Source: Calothrix sp. PCC 7716 (GTDB taxonomy: Bacteria > Cyanobacteriota > Cyanobacteriia > Cyanobacteriales > Nostocaceae). Taken from it: a DNA stretch of 64,000 nucleotides. The notes under the pieces are model-generated. The model was not told the DNA's origin. It worked only from the letters and a program-made list of their open reading frames with translations, and did no database searches. Shown here piece after piece: positions 61,110-64,000 of the stretch (the stretch's first letter is position 1; the number at the start of each line of letters is the position of its first letter). A program made the position numbers and the translations under genes. Location: positions 558,001 to 622,000 of the forward strand of contig NZ_AP025018.1 in assembly GCF_019977735.1 (NCBI RefSeq), written 5' to 3'.

Positions 61110-63332
61110 CTATAATTTATTTAAATCTTCTAATACTTCAGATGCTGATTGATATCGTTCGTTAAAGTGATAGCAAACCATTTTATCTAATATATTCCCC
61201 AATTTGTCGCTGACTGTAACTAGATGGCGCCACTCTACATTTCCTGTATCAGGGTTAATATCTAAAGCTTGTGGTGCTACACCTGTTAAAGCTTGAATAC
61301 CTATCATTCCCAAAGCGTAAATATCACTGCTCAAACGGGGATGTCCTGCTAGTTGCTCCGGCGCCGCATATCCACGTGTGCCAATTGCTACAGTTGCTAA
61401 CTCAGTCTCATTACTAGGTGGCTGCATTTTCTTAACGGCACCAAAGTCTATTAGCACTAAGTTATTATCTTGAGAGTTACGAATAATATTGTCGGGTTTA
61501 ATATCACGGTGAATAACTCGGTGTTCGTGAACAAATTTCAGAACTTGTAAGACGCTTTTGAGCATTTCGGTTACATATTCTTCGTCTTGAATATCGCGCG
61601 CAGATAATTCTAACTTTAGCGTTTGCCCCCTTACATACTCTTCTACTAAGTAAAATTCGTTGTTCTCTTCAAAATATGCGAGTAAGTCAGGAATTTGTAT
61701 ATGCTTACCCAATATTAATAAAATCTCTGCTTCAGCATCAAACAACCGACGTGCGACTTCCATAAAACGAGCATCGCGACGTGCAGGCATTAATTGTTTA
61801 ACTACACAACTTGGCTCACCCGGACGCTGAGTATCTTTAGCAACATAAGTAGAACCAAAACCTCCAGACCCAAGCACGCGCGTAATTTGATATCTTCCAC
61901 TTAATAAATAATCACCTGTGTTGCGTTGAGGTGGAGTGTCTACAACATCCCCACGCAGTTGTGTATCAGGAAGACGAGTTGGTTCTTTGAGTAATGCACT
62001 CAGTTGAGCTATTGCTTCTTGTTGTTTTTCAACTTGAACGATAATTATTCTTGTTTCTATTTCGGTACGATAAGCTAAATATGCCACTGTACCAATACCT
62101 GTCATTAGTAACGCAATTGCGGGTGGTACTACTGGTACCCATCCTGCTTGTAAAAATAAGAAATAGCATATTCCTAACAAGGCGCCTAAACTAGTCCCAC
62201 CTGCAACTAAAAACATTAACGGGTTACGGAAACGCCAACCTACTGCCCCTCCCACAAGTGCCCAAAGCCACACCCAGCCAATTTCTGCAAAATCTGTAAA
62301 GTACCAAATCAACGGTTTCTTATCGAGTACTGTACTGAGAATATTGCTTACTGTCTGTGCTTGAATAAACACAGGTTGTGTACCAAGTGGCTGTTTTGAT
62401 AAGGCGCCGTATGGTGTTGAAACTCCTCTATCAATACTGGGGGCGATGTTACCAATAATAACTAACTTATCTTTTACTAAATCTGGATTAACTTGATTGG
62501 TAAGAACTTGCGTTAGGGTTACTTGTCGCGCTAAATAATCAGGGTGACGATAGTTTAGCAAGATTTGATAACCGCGTGAGTCCCAATCTTCGTAACTACC
62601 GGGTTTACCTTTTAAGCGGGGTATAACCTTGCCACCTAAAACCCAGTTTTCATCTTTGTTGAACTTGAAGTGAATATTTTGTTTCTCTAAGTAAGCTATT
62701 GAGACTAATGCTGCAAATGAATATTTCGTATTACAGTTCTTATCGCGCGAATCAGCAAATAGTAAAGCGCGACGAACTGTACGGTCGTTTTGGTCGGGTA
62801 CCAGGTCATTAAAACCGATATTGTCTCTAGAAAAATCTAATGGTGGGGCAATCTCAGAGTTTTTATGACTACTTAACTTACAGGCGACTATTAGTTTACT
62901 TTTATCTTTAAGTCCGGCGCCTATACCCAAGTCATTAGGGCGATAAATATTTAAACCAATTACACGCGCTTGATAAGACTCTAAGATAGTAAACAACTTG
63001 TTAAGCGTTGTAACTGGTAACGGATGTCCAAATTTTTGTTTATCTGGTTCGTCTACTGTCACTACTAGCAAACGATTATCAATATCATTTACAGGACGTG
63101 AACGCAACATTTGGTCATATGCCGATATTTCTAACGGTTGCAACCAAGTTAAATGACGGGCACCTGTTATTAAAGCTGTAACTCCTACACTTGTAGCAAT
63201 TACCACCATTAACTTATTGATGGGGTTACTGCCCTGCGCTGCTAAATTTTTCGGCTTTGAGTCAACCGTAATAGCACTATGCTTATCTTTAACAAGCGTT
63301 GCACGGATTTTTCTAAAAAGTCCATTCATCAC
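61110..63332 (-). CDS. CHASE2-domain serine/threonine protein kinase
   Basis: A 740-aa membrane sensor kinase. N-terminal TM (PINKLMVVIATSVGVTALIT), then the CHASE2 extracellular sensor domain (~60-350, with VVTVDEPDKQKFGHPL), three TM helices (~350-420) and a C-terminal Hanks-type kinase. The kinase has a Gly loop VLGSGGFGSTYVA, a Lys in CVVKQL, HRDIKPDN with the catalytic Asp, and DFGAVKK. A short coiled coil joins the TM region to the kinase. Start at 63332 (MMNGLF). Confidence 0.95.
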   Translation of the reverse strand: MMNGLFRKIRATLVKDKHSAITVDSKPKNLAAQGSNPINKLMVVIATSVGVTALITGARHLTWLQPLEISAYDQMLRSRPVNDIDNRLLVVTVDEPDKQKFGHPLPVTTLNKLFTILESYQARVIGLNIYRPNDLGIGAGLKDKSKLIVACKLSSHKNSEIAPPLDFSRDNIGFNDLVPDQNDRTVRRALLFADSRDKNCNTKYSFAALVSIAYLEKQNIHFKFNKDENWVLGGKVIPRLKGKPGSYEDWDSRGYQILLNYRHPDYLARQVTLTQVLTNQVNPDLVKDKLVIIGNIAPSIDRGVSTPYGALSKQPLGTQPVFIQAQTVSNILSTVLDKKPLIWYFTDFAEIGWVWLWALVGGAVGWRFRNPLMFLVAGGTSLGALLGICYFLFLQAGWVPVVPPAIALLMTGIGTVAYLAYRTEIETRIIIVQVEKQQEAIAQLSALLKEPTRLPDTQLRGDVVDTPPQRNTGDYLLSGRYQITRVLGSGGFGSTYVAKDTQRPGEPSCVVKQLMPARRDARFMEVARRLFDAEAEILLILGKHIQIPDLLAYFEENNEFYLVEEYVRGQTLKLELSARDIQDEEYVTEMLKSVLQVLKFVHEHRVIHRDIKPDNIIRNSQDNNLVLIDFGAVKKMQPPSNETELATVAIGTRGYAAPEQLAGHPRLSSDIYALGMIGIQALTGVAPQALDINPDTGNVEWRHLVTVSDKLGNILDKMVCYHFNERYQSASEVLEDLNKL

Positions 63333-63449
63333 GGCGTTGCAATACGTTCCTAAAAGTGGTAGATGTTGCAGACTGGGCAGTTGCAGTTACATAGCCCTAG
63401 ATATTTAATGTAGCAATTTATTTACTGTATTGGAATATTTCTACGCTAA

Positions 63450-63515
63450 AGAAACCGGGTTTCTACGCCACATCATCATTTTTATCACAGATTTCAATGA
63501 AGAAACCCGGTTTCT
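63450..63515. repeat. R2 repeat pair
   Basis: AGAAACCGGGTTTCTACGCC, an ATCATTTTTATCA spacer and AGAAACCCGGTTTCT; same family as 10841 and 31199, with G/C arm variants. Confidence 0.85.
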
Positions 63516-63597
63516 GAGATTTTATTTATTCCTTTAGTTAGTGGTTTAATAAACTCAGACATATAAACTTTATAGAATATATTAATAAAATCTCAAT

Positions 63598-64000
63598 ATG
63601 GAACAAACTTTAAGATGGGTTATATCTAGACCTTGGCTACAACCTTTTTGGGAAAAAACATTAAAGCTTTGCCATGCGGGTATGAATGTTGGAGGTGGCT
63701 ATGCAATCAAAAACAGTGGTGAAAAGCAGGCTCTACACTGGTATTTTACAAAAGTTAATGTTAAAGATAATTATTGCGTGTTTGATGTTGGCGCCAATGA
63801 GGGAAAATTTACAAACGATGTTATAGAAATACTTGGTGATAAGAGCCAAATATATTGCTTTGAGCCGCAAACTAAATGTTATGATGTTTTGCTAAATCAA
63901 TTTTCACATCAAAATAATGTTTCGATTTTAGATTGTGCTTTAAGTAAAGAAAATACAACAGGTAATATTTATTTTTCGAGTGAAGGTGAGGCAATAGCAT
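63598..64000 (+). CDS. FkbM-family methyltransferase, partial (runs off the right edge)
   Basis: An open frame from the ATG at 63598 (MEQTLRWVISRPWLQPF). The SAM motif I reads YCVFDVGANEGKFTNDV, and FEPQ (YCFEPQTKCYD) is the hallmark of FkbM-type sugar/polysaccharide methyltransferases. The visible ~134 residues are in frame to base 64000. The catalytic C-terminal part lies outside the window. Confidence 0.85.
   Translation, partial: MEQTLRWVISRPWLQPFWEKTLKLCHAGMNVGGGYAIKNSGEKQALHWYFTKVNVKDNYCVFDVGANEGKFTNDVIEILGDKSQIYCFEPQTKCYDVLLNQFSHQNNVSILDCALSKENTTGNIYFSSEGEAIA

Overview
The window reads as chromosomal DNA of an AT-rich filamentous, probably heterocystous cyanobacterium. Evidence is the clpS-DUF2103 pair, hemJ, the acpP-fabF-tkt run, an iron-uptake-type SLH/OprB porin, a CHASE2 Ser/Thr kinase, a CHAT protein, DUF4912 repeats, Uma2 nucleases, heptamer STRR repeats and many interspersed hairpin repeats. 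The genus cannot be fixed from the sequence; a Rivularia/Calothrix-like organism is a guess. Two genome-wide signatures stand out. GGCGCC is present about 128 times by eye count, against a handful expected. The classical cyanobacterial HIP1 octamer GCGATCGC was not seen, and its core GATC is nearly absent (about ten sites).

Layout. 1-2.7 kb: partial CHAT protein and a small operon (TIM-barrel protein plus SAM methyltransferase). 2.9-7.4 kb: an AT-rich accessory stretch with a 1051-aa protein of unknown function, a small acidic protein and a RelE/ParE-type toxin-antitoxin pair. 7.5-14.6 kb: mostly housekeeping and metabolism (FAD oxidoreductase, clpS, DUF2103, peroxiredoxin, aldehyde dehydrogenase, hisS). 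15-24.3 kb: a type I restriction-modification island. hsdM, hsdS and hsdR are separated by a putative two-gene hydrolase module, duplicated small proteins and an extra PD-(D/E)XK protein. 24.4-27.4 kb: a secreted small protein followed by two overlapping genes, a degenerate ATP-grasp-like protein and an ATP-grasp/2-oxoglutarate-dioxygenase fusion. This is the best candidate here for an undescribed modification pathway. 27.5-30.7 kb: hemJ, two uncharacterised genes and an acyltransferase.

31-38.5 kb: a truncated tRNA-Thr copy, intact tRNA-Thr and tRNA-Tyr, a DUF937/dockerin-like protein, a PstS-like protein fused to three DUF4912 domains, and zinc uptake genes znuA/znuC with a Fur/Zur-like box. 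These face a porin gene on the other strand. 40.5-49.3 kb: an RqcH/NFACT protein and an intact IS4-like element (perfect 16-bp ends, 6-bp target duplication). Then come a decaying array of paralogs partly enclosed by 46-bp perfect inverted repeats, a CBM20 protein and a lone TnpB-like gene carrying an in-frame palindrome. 49.3-53.7 kb: Uma2, HigA-like antitoxin, a TPR-like exported protein and an HNH endonuclease. 53.7-58.9 kb: HdrB-like protein, acpP, fabF, tkt. 59-64 kb: small genes, an orphan antitoxin, two gene remnants (one from a DNA methylase), a CHASE2 kinase and the start of a FkbM methyltransferase.
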